From: Pseudomonas sp. SDI
GTDB lineage: Bacteria; Pseudomonadota; Gammaproteobacteria; Pseudomonadales; Pseudomonadaceae
DNA length: 64,000 nucleotides
Direction of reading: 5' to 3'
Assembly (NCBI RefSeq): GCF_003105155.1
Contig: NZ_QETK01000027.1
Coordinates: 1-64,000, forward strand
The notes below the pieces were generated by a model. It worked only from the letters and a program-made list of their open reading frames with translations, did no database searches and was not told the DNA's origin. How positions within the stretch are numbered: the stretch's first letter is position 1; the number at the start of each line of letters is the position of its first letter. Positions 23,863 to 33,398 of the stretch are shown piece after piece. A program made the position numbers and the translations under genes.

Positions 23863-24492
23863 TCAGAGCAACTTGTGCTCCATCGCATACTTCACCAGCT
23901 CGGCCAACGAATTCACGTTGAGCTTCTGCATCAGCCGCGCCTTGTGCGTGCTGATGGTCTTGTTGCTCAGGGCCAACTGCTGGGCGATGTCGTTGACGTT
24001 GGCACCCTGGGCCAGACGCTCGAACACCGAGAACTCGCGCTCCGACAACAACGAATGCAGCGGTCGTGAATCGGTCAGGCCCACCTCGAAGACCATCCGG
24101 TCGGCCAGGTCCGGATCGATGTAGCGCCCGCCTCCGGCCACCCGACGAATCGCCGTGAGCAACAGCGCCGGGTCGCTGTCCTTGGTCGCGTAGCCGGCCG
24201 CCCCGACCTTCAGCGCCCGCGCCGCCATCTGCGCCTCGTCGTGCATCGACAGCACCAGGATCGCCGGCGGCGCACTCAACGCGCGAATCCGCGGGATCGC
24301 CTCCAGGCCGCTCACCCCCGGCATGGAGATATCCAGCAACACCACTTCGCATTCGGTGTGCCGCAACGCATCGAGCAACTGCTCGCCATTGCCGGCCTCA
24401 CCCACCACCTGCATGTCCTTGGCCAGGCCGATCAACTGCTTGATGCCCTCGCGGACAATCGTGTGGTCTTCGGCCACCAGTACTCGTATCAC
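23863..24492 (-). CDS. agtR: LuxR-family response regulator
   Basis: NarL/FixJ-type regulator, 209 residues: receiver domain (about 1-120) with phospho-acceptor Asp54 in LLDISMPG and the conserved lysine in YATKDSD, then a LuxR helix-turn-helix (NVNDIAQQLALSNKTISTHKARLMQKL). It starts 3 bases after agtS, so the pair is one operon. By position beside agtABCD it matches P. aeruginosa AgtR, which activates the transporter in response to 5-aminovalerate/GABA. Confidence 0.85.
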   Translation of the reverse strand: MIRVLVAEDHTIVREGIKQLIGLAKDMQVVGEAGNGEQLLDALRHTECEVVLLDISMPGVSGLEAIPRIRALSAPPAILVLSMHDEAQMAARALKVGAAGYATKDSDPALLLTAIRRVAGGGRYIDPDLADRMVFEVGLTDSRPLHSLLSEREFSVFERLAQGANVNDIAQQLALSNKTISTHKARLMQKLNVNSLAELVKYAMEHKLL

Positions 24493-24495
24493 GGT

Positions 24496-26898
24496 TCAGC
24501 TCCTGTTTCGGTCCAGAGGAATACGCACACTCAGGCTGGTGCCCTCGCCCGGCTCGCTGTCCAGGCCCATGCTGCCACCCAGCATCAGCACCCGTTCACG
24601 CATGCCGACCAGGCCGAACGACGTCGGCCGGCTGTCATCGGTAATAAAGCCTACGCCATCATCGCTCACCGTCAGGCAGAGCATCTCATCCTCCAAGCTC
24701 AGGCTGATCTGCACCGTATGAGCCTGGGCGTGACGCATCACATTGGTCAGCGCCTCCTGCAGGATGCGGAACAGGCTGGTAGCCTTGGCGTCGCTCAGCG
24801 GCGGTAGGTTGTCTGGCACCTCCACCAGGCACGGGATCTGCGTGCGGGCCTCGAACCGGCGGGCCTGCCATTCGATAGCCGAGGCGATGCCGGCATCGAG
24901 AATCGGCGGGCGCAGCGCGGTGGCCACGTCGCGTACCAGTTGGAACAGCTGGGCGATCAGACGCTTCATGCTGCCCAGGCGTTCGTTCAGGCCAGGGTCG
25001 AGCTCGGCATAGGCCAGCTCGCACATCGAGGTTTCCAGCTTGAGCACGGTGAGCATCTGCCCCAGCTCGTCGTGCACCTCGCGGGCGATGCGGGCTTTTT
25101 CTTCCTCGCGGACGCTCTCCAGGTGTGCCGACAGCTCGCGCAGTTGCTCCTGGGAACGGGCCAGTTCCAGTTCGGCGCGCTTGCTCTGGCTGATGTCCCA
25201 GACAATCCCGTCCCAGACCACCCGACCATCGCCGAGCACCCGCGTACTGGCCTTGATGTCGGCCCAGCGCTGCTCGCCCTGGCGGGTGAGAATGCGCCCC
25301 TGCCACGACCAGTCGCTGTCGGTCTCCAGCGCGCGGTCCTGAACCTGGTGGTAGTCGGCACGGTCTTGCTCATGCACCAGGCTACGCAGGCCAACGTCCG
25401 GGTGCTGCAGCTCGGCCGGCGAATAGCCGACCAACGCCTCGCTGCCCTCACTGATATAGGGAAATTCGAGCTCGCCCACTGCCGGGTCGCGCTCCAGGCG
25501 GAATACCAGCCCCGGCACGTTGCCGGCAATGCCCTTGAGGCGTGCCTCGCTTTCGCGCAAGGCAGCCAGGGCGCGGCGGCGCTCGGTAATGTCGGTGAGG
25601 AACACCACCAGGTACTCGGCATCGCGAAAGCGCAGGAAACTCAGCGAGACGTCCACCGGCATCAGACTGCCGTCGGCGCGCAGGCACTCGGTTTCGATAT
25701 GCTGGGCCACCTCGTTGCTGGCCCGGGCGCGTTTCCACAGGTCGAGCCAGCGGTCCATGTGCAGGTTCGGTTCGAAGTCGATCAACGGACGGTCGATCAG
25801 CGCCCCCGCCGGATAACCAAGCATGCTTTCGGCGGCGCGATTGGCGTAGCGCACATGGCTGTCCCAGTGCACCCAGAGGATACCCACGGTGCTCTGGTCG
25901 ATGGAAAACTGGCTCAGGCGCAAGGCTTCCTCGCGCACCTGACGCTGGACAATGGTTTCGCGGGCAGCCAGCAGGTTGTGCTCCAACTGATGCTGCTGGC
26001 GACGCTGCCAGATCACGATCGCCATGCTGCTGAACAATAAGGCTGCCAGCAGCAGGGCCAGGTTCTGCCAGAAACCGGGCGACTCGCTCAGCCGCGGGTA
26101 CTTGGGTTGCAGCCAGCGGCTGTGCAGCTGTTCCAGGTCCTTGGCGGGAATCGCCTGCAGGCCACGCTCGATAATCTCGGCCAACTGCGGCCAGTCGCGC
26201 CGCGAGCCGACCCGCAACAGCTGCGGCAGGCCGATGTCGCCGACCACTACCAACTCGCTGAATTCGTTCTCGCGGGACAAGCGGCTCAGTTGCGCCTCGT
26301 CCACCACGGCGTAACGCGCCTGCTCGCTGAGCAGCAACTGCAAGGCCTGGCGCTCGCCCGGCACGCCTTGCAGGTTGAGGTTGGAATAGGTCGCGCGCAG
26401 GTAGTCGGCGACCACACTGGGCATGCGCACGGCGACCCGGTCGAGGCTGCCGAGCTTTTCCAGGTCCACCGCCACCGCGCCACTGCGTGGCCCGACGATC
26501 AATTGCGGCACGCGCATGTACGGGTCGCTGAACAACCACAGGCGCAAGCCCGCCGGGGTCTGGGTCAGGCCCGGCGCCAGGTCGATCTCGCCGCGTGTCA
26601 ACGCCCGTTCCAGCGCCGCCTGGTCGTTGAAGTTGCGCCAGGTCAGGTCCAGCCCGAGCTGGCGTGCCAGCCAGTTCATCAGCTCGACGTTGACCCCGGA
26701 CAACTGTTGCAGGCGCCGGTCGAACTGGGCAAACGGCGCCTGCAACACCAGCCCCACCCGCAGGCTGCGGTGCTGTTCGAGCCATTCTTGCTGCTCGGGC
26801 TCCAGGCGCGCTGCCGGGGCCGATACCACAGGGGCAGCCTGCGCCATCAAGGACAGGCACAAACCGCCGATAACCAACAGACCGCGCAAACGCTTCAT
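24496..26898 (-). CDS. agtS: sensor histidine kinase with periplasmic ligand domain
   Basis: An 800-residue membrane kinase: signal peptide (1-21), a bacterial type-3 solute-binding domain (about 36-265) facing the periplasm, one transmembrane helix (about 279-298), two PAS domains (about 330-575), a HisKA_3 dimerisation domain with the phospho-His near residue 606 in AREVHDELGQ, and a C-terminal ATPase domain with DDGVGF. The binding domain could sense the same amino acid as the Agt importer. Divergent from the DUF3530 gene. Confidence 0.85.
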   Translation of the reverse strand: MKRLRGLLVIGGLCLSLMAQAAPVVSAPAARLEPEQQEWLEQHRSLRVGLVLQAPFAQFDRRLQQLSGVNVELMNWLARQLGLDLTWRNFNDQAALERALTRGEIDLAPGLTQTPAGLRLWLFSDPYMRVPQLIVGPRSGAVAVDLEKLGSLDRVAVRMPSVVADYLRATYSNLNLQGVPGERQALQLLLSEQARYAVVDEAQLSRLSRENEFSELVVVGDIGLPQLLRVGSRRDWPQLAEIIERGLQAIPAKDLEQLHSRWLQPKYPRLSESPGFWQNLALLLAALLFSSMAIVIWQRRQQHQLEHNLLAARETIVQRQVREEALRLSQFSIDQSTVGILWVHWDSHVRYANRAAESMLGYPAGALIDRPLIDFEPNLHMDRWLDLWKRARASNEVAQHIETECLRADGSLMPVDVSLSFLRFRDAEYLVVFLTDITERRRALAALRESEARLKGIAGNVPGLVFRLERDPAVGELEFPYISEGSEALVGYSPAELQHPDVGLRSLVHEQDRADYHQVQDRALETDSDWSWQGRILTRQGEQRWADIKASTRVLGDGRVVWDGIVWDISQSKRAELELARSQEQLRELSAHLESVREEEKARIAREVHDELGQMLTVLKLETSMCELAYAELDPGLNERLGSMKRLIAQLFQLVRDVATALRPPILDAGIASAIEWQARRFEARTQIPCLVEVPDNLPPLSDAKATSLFRILQEALTNVMRHAQAHTVQISLSLEDEMLCLTVSDDGVGFITDDSRPTSFGLVGMRERVLMLGGSMGLDSEPGEGTSLSVRIPLDRNRS

Positions 26899-26992
26899 CT
26901 AGAATCTCGTCAATCAACGGACGGCCGCAGAGCGTGGCTGTCGCGGACAAATACCATTAGGCTGCCGGTATCTCTCTGGCCTGGATCGATCA

Positions 26993-28003
26993 ATGCTCGC
27001 ACTTTATCGCACGACGCTGCCGGCGTTATGCCTGTCCTTGTTAATCCCTTGTACCGCACAAGCACTGGCCAGCGAAACGCCAGCAGCTCCCAGCGATGCC
27101 GCAGCCGCCGCGCCAGTTCAGCGCCAAGCCCTCGCCGAGCGCAGCCTGGAGGACGCCCAGGCGCTGGAACGCCAGGTGCCCAAGGAGGAACAGCAAACCC
27201 TGCAAGCCGGCAGCGACAGCTTCCTCGCCCTGTGGAAACCGGCCAATACGCCGCGCCCGGAAGGCGCACTGGTGATCGTCCCGGGTGCCGGTGAAAGCGC
27301 CGACTGGCCCAAGGGCGTCGGCCCGCTGCGGCGCAAGTTTCCCGATGCACAATGGTCGACCCTGAGCCTGAGCCTGCCCGACCTGCTGGCCGACGCCCCG
27401 CTGGCACGCGCCGAGACCCCGGCGCCGGCCCCGGCCAAACCACCGGCCGAAGACGGCAAGGCGGCCCCGGCCAAGGACACCCCAGCCGACGCCAACGCCA
27501 ATATTGCTCAAGCTACCGCTGCGGAAACCGAAAGCACCGACAGCGCCGAGGCGGCGCCCGCCCCCGGCGCCGACGACAAGGCCGACGCCGAACGCATCTT
27601 CGCCCGCATCGAGGCCGGCATTGCCTACGCCCAGCAGCAGAATGCGCGCAGCATCGTCCTGCTCGGCCATGGCAGTGGCGCCTACTGGGCGGCACGTTTC
27701 CTCAGCGAGCGGCAGCCGCCGAACGTGCAGAAGCTGGTGATGGTCTCGGCGCAGACCCCGGCAAACGTCGAGCACAGCCTGGAGAGCCTGACCCCGACGC
27801 TCAAACTGCCTACCGGTGACTTCTTCTATACCTCGCTGCCACAGGTTCGCCGCGCTGCCGAGGCGCGCCTGAAGGCGAGCAAACGCCTGAAGGACAGCAA
27901 CTACCGTCAGGTAGCGCTCAACGCCCTGCCCAACCAGAGCGCCGAACAAGAACAGTTGTTCCGGCGCATCCGCGGCTGGTTGAGCCCCGCACAGGCCGAC
28001 TGA
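26993..28003 (+). CDS. DUF3530 family alpha/beta-hydrolase-like protein
   Basis: Exported protein of 336 residues with a signal peptide (about 1-25). It contains GALVIVPGAGESADWP and IVLLGHGSGAYWAARF, the latter like a GxSxG nucleophile elbow but with His-Gly-Ser-Gly. A low-complexity Ala/Pro/Asp/Glu tract occupies about residues 135-200 within the domain. Function unknown. Its stop codon directly abuts that of djlA (TGATCA). Confidence 0.82.
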   Translation: MLALYRTTLPALCLSLLIPCTAQALASETPAAPSDAAAAAPVQRQALAERSLEDAQALERQVPKEEQQTLQAGSDSFLALWKPANTPRPEGALVIVPGAGESADWPKGVGPLRRKFPDAQWSTLSLSLPDLLADAPLARAETPAPAPAKPPAEDGKAAPAKDTPADANANIAQATAAETESTDSAEAAPAPGADDKADAERIFARIEAGIAYAQQQNARSIVLLGHGSGAYWAARFLSERQPPNVQKLVMVSAQTPANVEHSLESLTPTLKLPTGDFFYTSLPQVRRAAEARLKASKRLKDSNYRQVALNALPNQSAEQEQLFRRIRGWLSPAQAD

Positions 28004-28768
28004 TCAGAAGCCGCGGCGCTGGCGCACGATCGAGTAGGCCTGGTGCAGTTCGCGGGTTCGCTCGGTCGCTTCGCGCACCTGGACCGGGCTCGCGCCGCTG
28101 CCGACCAGCTTGTCCGGGTGGTGGCGGCTGAGTAGCCGGCGATAGGCCTGCTTGATCTGGGCCGGCTCGGTGTCTACCGCCACGCCGAGCAGACGCAAAG
28201 CATCCGGGTAGCCGGTGGCGGCGTTGCCCAGCGCCGGCTGGTACGGTTCGTAGTCGCTGGCCAGGGCCTGCACCTTGGCGCTGCTCCAGCCCAGTTGCTT
28301 ACCCCACCGCAACAACAGCTCGCGCTCCTGACGGCCAGCCCGGCCATCGGCCCAGACCATTCGCCAGCAAGCACGCAACATGCCTTCGGCAGCGTGCGGT
28401 TGCTGCTTGAGCCGCCGCAGGTGCCCATCCAGCCGTTCACGCCCGCCCTTGCCACGGTTGAACGCGCTGATCGCCCGGCGTCGGGCCGGCTCGCTCAGTT
28501 CCAGCCGCTGCATCTCGATCCGCGCCTGTTGAATATGCCCCTCGGCCACCCGCCCATCGCTTTTGGCCAGGCGCCCGAGCAGAACGAACAGTACCTCGTC
28601 GTCGCGCAAAGCCGGCTTGCCGCCCAGACGCTCGCGCAACTGCGCCCAGCTGTGCAGTTGCAACCGGCGATCCATCGCCTGACCGAGCAACGCCCCGAGC
28701 AAGGCGCCCGGAATACTGGCGATGGCGAAACCCGCACCCGCACCGATCACTGTGCTTGGCCACAACAT
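28004..28768 (-). CDS. djlA: DjlA-like membrane co-chaperone
   Basis: A 254-residue protein with an N-terminal membrane segment (AGAGFAIASIPGALLGALLG), a central TerB-like helical domain and a C-terminal J domain (about 185-254) with the HPD motif in SRHHPDKL for stimulating DnaK. I start at MLWPSTVIG; the frame continues upstream inside murU. It begins 1 base after the murU stop, so it is the third gene of amgK-murU-djlA. Confidence 0.9.
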   Translation of the reverse strand: MLWPSTVIGAGAGFAIASIPGALLGALLGQAMDRRLQLHSWAQLRERLGGKPALRDDEVLFVLLGRLAKSDGRVAEGHIQQARIEMQRLELSEPARRRAISAFNRGKGGRERLDGHLRRLKQQPHAAEGMLRACWRMVWADGRAGRQERELLLRWGKQLGWSSAKVQALASDYEPYQPALGNAATGYPDALRLLGVAVDTEPAQIKQAYRRLLSRHHPDKLVGSGASPVQVREATERTRELHQAYSIVRQRRGF

Positions 28769-28769
28769 G

Positions 28770-29441
28770 TCAGCGGCGCCCAGCGAGCAATTGCTCGACT
28801 TCGCCCAGTCGCTCCAGCGTGCCAACATCGACCCAGTGCCCGGCAAAGTGCTCACCGCTCACCGCGTTACGGCTCATGGCCTCACGCAATAATGGCGCAA
28901 GCTTGAATGCCCCCGCCTGGCAACCAGCAAACAGCTTGGGATCGAGCACGGCAATGCCGCTATAGGTCAGGGTGTCGGTCGCACCGGCGCCATCGGCAAC
29001 GCGCTCGCCCGCCAGACGGAAGTCGCCCGCGCCATGGTGACCGGGGTTGTTCACCAGCACCAGGTGAGCCAGGCCGTTGAGCGGCGAACGCAGGCGAGCA
29101 AAGTCGAAGTCGGTCCAGATGTCGCCGTTGACCAGCAGGAACGGCTGATCGCCCAGCAGTGGCAGCGCCTTGAAGATACCGCCACCGGTTTCCAGCGGCT
29201 CGCCTTCCGCCGAATAGCGGATGCGCAGACCCAGTTGCGCGCCATCGCCCAGGTAGTCCTCGATCTGCTGACCAAGCCAGGCATGGTTGATCACCACCTC
29301 AGTGAAGCCGGCCTGAGCCAGCGCACGCAGGTGGTACTCGATCAGCGGCACACCGGCGACCGGCACCAGCGGTTTGGGCGTGGTCAGGGTCAACGGGCGC
29401 ATCCGCTCGCCCTTGCCGGCAGCGAGGATCATGGCCTTCAT
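28770..29441 (-). CDS. murU: N-acetylmuramate alpha-1-phosphate uridylyltransferase
   Basis: Makes UDP-MurNAc from MurNAc-1-phosphate, by-passing MurA/MurB and conferring intrinsic fosfomycin tolerance in Pseudomonas. The 223-residue nucleotidyltransferase has LAAGKGERMRPLT and TPKPLVPVAG, and the LVNGDIWTDFD metal site. It overlaps amgK by 4 bases; the pair is the hallmark of this recycling route. Confidence 0.95.
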   Translation of the reverse strand: MKAMILAAGKGERMRPLTLTTPKPLVPVAGVPLIEYHLRALAQAGFTEVVINHAWLGQQIEDYLGDGAQLGLRIRYSAEGEPLETGGGIFKALPLLGDQPFLLVNGDIWTDFDFARLRSPLNGLAHLVLVNNPGHHGAGDFRLAGERVADGAGATDTLTYSGIAVLDPKLFAGCQAGAFKLAPLLREAMSRNAVSGEHFAGHWVDVGTLERLGEVEQLLAGRR

Positions 29442-30463
29442 GGACGCGCCCCGGCACTGGCCTGGAGGCTTTCGATCAACTCATCGAGTTCGGCCAGCTC
29501 GGGACGTCGGGCAATCACTTCATCTATATAGGCAAAGAAGCGTGGCACATCGCTCAGGTAGCGCGGCTTGCCGTCGCGGTGGCAGATGCGCGCGAAGATC
29601 CCGATGACCTTGAGGTGACGCTGCACGCCCATCAGGTCGCTGGCACGATGGAACTCGGCAAAATCGGCCTGGACCGGCACGCCCTTTTCCTTGGCTTTCA
29701 GCCAGTAGTCCTTGAGCCAGCCCTCGACCCGCGCGCGTGGCCAGCTGAGGAAAGCGTCCTTGAACAGACAGGTGATGTCGTAGCTGACCGGGCCGTAGAC
29801 CGCGTCCTGGAAATCCAGCACGCCAGGGTTGGGCACGCTTTGCATCAGGTTGCGCGGCATGTAGTCGCGGTGTACCAGCACCTTGGGCTGGGCCAGGGCA
29901 CTCTCAATCAGCAGCGCGCTGATCCGCTGCCAGGCTGCCAGTTGCGCATCGGTGAACCCCAGGCCCAGCTCGCGCCCCACGTACCACTCGGGGAACAACT
30001 CGAGTTCGCGACGCAGCAAGGCGACATCGTAGCTGGGCAGCGGCGCGCTCATCGGCAACTGCTGGAATGCCAGCAACGCGTCGATGGCGTCGGCAAACAG
30101 CGCGTCGGCGTTATCGGCGTCGATCACATCGAGGTAGGTCTGATGGCCCAGATCGCTCAGCAGCAGGAAGCCACGCTCCAGGTCCTGGCCATGAATCACC
30201 GGCACATTCACCCCCGCCGTGGCGAGCAAACGGTCGATTTCCACGAATGGGTGGCAGTTTTCCTGCGGTGGCGGCGCATCCATGACGATAAAACGGCGGC
30301 CTTCGCCCTCCCAGCGGAAGTAGCGGCGGAAGCTCGCATCGCTGCTGGCGGCGGTCAGCGTACCCGCTGGAACCGCGCCCCAGCCCTGCGTGTGGAAAAG
30401 TTTTGCCAGTTGCTCGTCGAGCCAGACAGTCAGGTGTTGCAGGCGTACATCGTGATCGGGCAT
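29438..30463 (-). CDS. amgK: N-acetylmuramate/N-acetylglucosamine kinase
   Basis: Anomeric sugar kinase giving MurNAc-1-phosphate, the MurU substrate. The 341-residue aminoglycoside-phosphotransferase-fold protein has VLVHRDYMPRNLM (catalytic loop) and VLDFQDAVYGPVSYD (metal-binding DFQD). Leads the amgK-murU-djlA operon and is divergent from lptD. Confidence 0.95.
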   Translation of the reverse strand: MPDHDVRLQHLTVWLDEQLAKLFHTQGWGAVPAGTLTAASSDASFRRYFRWEGEGRRFIVMDAPPPQENCHPFVEIDRLLATAGVNVPVIHGQDLERGFLLLSDLGHQTYLDVIDADNADALFADAIDALLAFQQLPMSAPLPSYDVALLRRELELFPEWYVGRELGLGFTDAQLAAWQRISALLIESALAQPKVLVHRDYMPRNLMQSVPNPGVLDFQDAVYGPVSYDITCLFKDAFLSWPRARVEGWLKDYWLKAKEKGVPVQADFAEFHRASDLMGVQRHLKVIGIFARICHRDGKPRYLSDVPRFFAYIDEVIARRPELAELDELIESLQASAGARP

Positions 30464-30476
30464 TACAAGGGTCTCC

Positions 30477-30513
30477 GACGGCCCTAGCCGTCAAGCGGGT
30501 CATGCTTTATTAT
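30477..30513 (+). promoter_or_regulatory. candidate lptD promoter with adjacent palindrome
   Basis: TATTAT (30508-30513) is a good -10 for rightward transcription. No consensus -35 is found, but GACGGC-CCTA-GCCGTC (30477-30492) is a perfect palindrome over the expected -35 region and could be an activator or repressor site. Confidence 0.35.
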
Positions 30514-30593
30514 CCAGCATCTTTTTCAGACCATCGAGAGGCGTGCGGCCCCACACGCGGGCAGATGGCACGCAGGAAGCCCGGACTAATAAG

Positions 30594-33398
30594 ATGGCAT
30601 TGAAATCCCCCGCGTTTCGTAAAAAATTCCCGTTGCTGGTAACCGGCGGTCTGCTGGCCATGCAACCTCTGGCCACGTCGTACGTGGTGGCCGCCGAGCA
30701 GTTTGACTGCCAAGTGTCCGCTTCCGGAGGTTGGGACTGCAAGCCCAAGACCAGCACCAGCAATCTGCCACCGCGTCCGGTGCATGATGGTGCGGCCGTC
30801 AGCTCGGCCAATGCGACGCCGCAGGAGAGCGCCGAAGGCGTGGTCGAGGAGAAAGGCCAAGGCCCGATGCTCGTCACCGAAGCCAAGGGCCGTGGCCTGA
30901 AGGCACGCAGCGCAGACTACAGCCATCTCGACTGGGTTCCGCGCGACCAACTGACCCCTGCCCAGCTCGCGGAAACCGGCCCTTACTGCGCCGGTGCCTA
31001 CATCGAGCCGACCCGTCCGGGCATGAACGACAACACGCCCAAAGACGAGGCGCCGACCTTCATTGGCGCCAAGGCGTCGCGCTACCAGCAGGAGCAGCAG
31101 ATCGCGACCCTGGCCGGTGACGTGGTCATGCGCCAGGGCAGCATGCAGGTCGAAGCCGACGAAGCGAACCTGTATCAGGCCGAGAACCGTGGCGAACTGA
31201 GCGGCAACGTGAAGATCCGCGACAACGGTTCGCTGGTGGTCGGCGACCATGCCGACATCCAGCTCGACACCGGCGAAGCCAAGGTCGACAACGCCGAATA
31301 CGTGATGCACAAATCGCGCATCCGCGGTAACGCCCTCTACGCCAAGCGCGCCGAGAACGCCATCATTCGCCTCAAGGACGGTACCTACACCACCTGTGAG
31401 CCGAACAGCAACGCCTGGCAGCTCAAGGGCAACAACATCACCCTGAACCCGGCTACCGGCTTCGGCACCGCGACCAACGTCACCCTGCGGGTTAAAGATT
31501 TCCCGGTGTTCTACACGCCGTACATCTATTTCCCGATCGACGACCGTCGCCAGTCGGGCTTCCTGCCGCCATCGTTCAGCACCAGCAGCGACACCGGCTT
31601 CATGCTGGTCACGCCGTACTACTTCAACCTGGCGCCAAACTACGACGCCACGTTGTACCCACGCTACATGGCCAAACGCGGTTTGCTGATGGAAGGCGAG
31701 TTCCGCTACCTGACCAAGTCCAGCGAAGGCCAGTTCGGTGGGGCGTACCTGAACGACAAGGACGACGACCGCAAGCTGCAGTCCGACTACAAAGACCAGC
31801 GCTGGATGGTCAACTGGCAGCACAAGGGTGGCCTGGACTCGCGCCTGACCAACGAAGTCGACTACACCGACATCAGCGACCCTTACTACTTCCAGGATCT
31901 CGAATCCGGGCAGATCGGCGTCGAAAGCAAGGACTACATCAACCAGCGTGGTGCCCTCACGTACCGTGGTGACACCTATACCGCGGGCTTGAACCTGCAT
32001 GCCTACAAGCTGGCGACCATTACCCAGATCACCCCGTACGATCGCCTGCCACAACTCTACGTTGGCGGCGCGCTGCCGTACCATCCGGGCGGCCTGGACC
32101 TGACCTACGCGACCGAGTTCGTCCGCTTCAACCGCGACTTGCGCAAAGGCGAGTTCACAGACGAGAACGGTGTTGCCAAACCTTGGTACGACACCAATGT
32201 GTACGGTTTGGCCCGCGCCAACGGCGACCGCCTGAACCTGACGCCCGGTGTCAGCCTGCCGCTGGAATGGAGTTACGGCTACCTTAAGCCGTCTGTGAGG
32301 AATTCCTACACCCGCTATGAGCTGGACCTGGATGGCAAGGGCAAAACTGACCTGGCCGAGGCCAGCGAATCTGCCCTCGACCTGCAAGGTCGCTACAAGG
32401 GTACCCAGAATCGCAACGTACCGATCTTCAGCGTCGACAGCGGCCTGTACTTCGACCGCGACACCCAGTGGTTCGGCAAGAACTATCGCCAGACCCTGGA
32501 ACCGCGCCTGTTCTATCTGTACGTACCGTACGAAGACCAGAAGGACATTCCGATCTTCGATACCAGCGAAAGCACCTTCAACTACTCGTCGCTGTTCCGT
32601 GAAAACCGCTTCAGTGGTGGCGACCGTATCGGCGACGAGAACAAACTCTCGCTGGGCGTGACCAACCGCTGGATCGAAGAAAACGGCTTCGAGCGTCAGC
32701 GCTTCAGCATTGGCCAGGCCTTGTACTTCAAGGACCGCAAGGTCCAGTTGCCAGGCATCGACTACCGCACCCGCGAAGACTCGCTCGCCGATGTGTCGCC
32801 TTATGCGCTGGAATACGAGTTCCGCTTCAACCGCGACTGGCGCTTCAACTCCGACTTCAACTGGGACCCGGACACCCACAGCACCCGTTCGGGCAGCGCG
32901 ATGTTCCACTACCAGCCTGAAGATAACGTGAACAAGGTGGTCAACCTCGGCTATCGCTACCGCAACGACCTGGTTCGCTACGACCAGACAACCGGCAAGT
33001 GGTCGGTAGGCGGCGGTAACTACGGCACAGAAGGCCAGCCCGGCTTCATCAAGGACTACTACAAGATCCAGCAGCATGACTTCTCGGTCATGTGGCCAAT
33101 CGTTCCACAGTGGACCGCGATTGCCCGCTGGCAGCACGACTACAACCGCAATCGCACCCTGGAAGCCTTTGGTGGTTTCGAGTACGACAACTGCTGCTGG
33201 AAACTGCGTCTGATCAACCGTTACTGGGTCGACTACGACGAGTTCAGCCAGGAAGCACCGCAAAACGAAAAAGGCGACCACGGCATCTTCCTGCAGATCG
33301 TGCTGAAAGGCCTCGGTGGCGTCGTGGGCAACAAGGTCGAGTCGTTCCTCGACCAGGGCATTCAAGGTTATCGTACACGTGAAGACCAAGCTTATTGA
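30594..33398 (+). CDS. lptD: LPS-assembly protein LptD
   Basis: Outer-membrane beta-barrel that, with LptE, inserts LPS. The 934-residue product has a signal peptide (about 1-33), a jellyroll OstA domain (about 150-270) and a long Tyr/Arg/Asp-rich barrel. Conserved cysteines for the disulfides are visible in the N-terminal region, in TTCEPN and the C-terminal CC pair (DNCCWKL). I start at MALKSPAFRKKF; the frame continues 17 codons upstream. The 3' end overlaps surA by 20 bases. Confidence 0.96.
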   Translation: MALKSPAFRKKFPLLVTGGLLAMQPLATSYVVAAEQFDCQVSASGGWDCKPKTSTSNLPPRPVHDGAAVSSANATPQESAEGVVEEKGQGPMLVTEAKGRGLKARSADYSHLDWVPRDQLTPAQLAETGPYCAGAYIEPTRPGMNDNTPKDEAPTFIGAKASRYQQEQQIATLAGDVVMRQGSMQVEADEANLYQAENRGELSGNVKIRDNGSLVVGDHADIQLDTGEAKVDNAEYVMHKSRIRGNALYAKRAENAIIRLKDGTYTTCEPNSNAWQLKGNNITLNPATGFGTATNVTLRVKDFPVFYTPYIYFPIDDRRQSGFLPPSFSTSSDTGFMLVTPYYFNLAPNYDATLYPRYMAKRGLLMEGEFRYLTKSSEGQFGGAYLNDKDDDRKLQSDYKDQRWMVNWQHKGGLDSRLTNEVDYTDISDPYYFQDLESGQIGVESKDYINQRGALTYRGDTYTAGLNLHAYKLATITQITPYDRLPQLYVGGALPYHPGGLDLTYATEFVRFNRDLRKGEFTDENGVAKPWYDTNVYGLARANGDRLNLTPGVSLPLEWSYGYLKPSVRNSYTRYELDLDGKGKTDLAEASESALDLQGRYKGTQNRNVPIFSVDSGLYFDRDTQWFGKNYRQTLEPRLFYLYVPYEDQKDIPIFDTSESTFNYSSLFRENRFSGGDRIGDENKLSLGVTNRWIEENGFERQRFSIGQALYFKDRKVQLPGIDYRTREDSLADVSPYALEYEFRFNRDWRFNSDFNWDPDTHSTRSGSAMFHYQPEDNVNKVVNLGYRYRNDLVRYDQTTGKWSVGGGNYGTEGQPGFIKDYYKIQQHDFSVMWPIVPQWTAIARWQHDYNRNRTLEAFGGFEYDNCCWKLRLINRYWVDYDEFSQEAPQNEKGDHGIFLQIVLKGLGGVVGNKVESFLDQGIQGYRTREDQAY

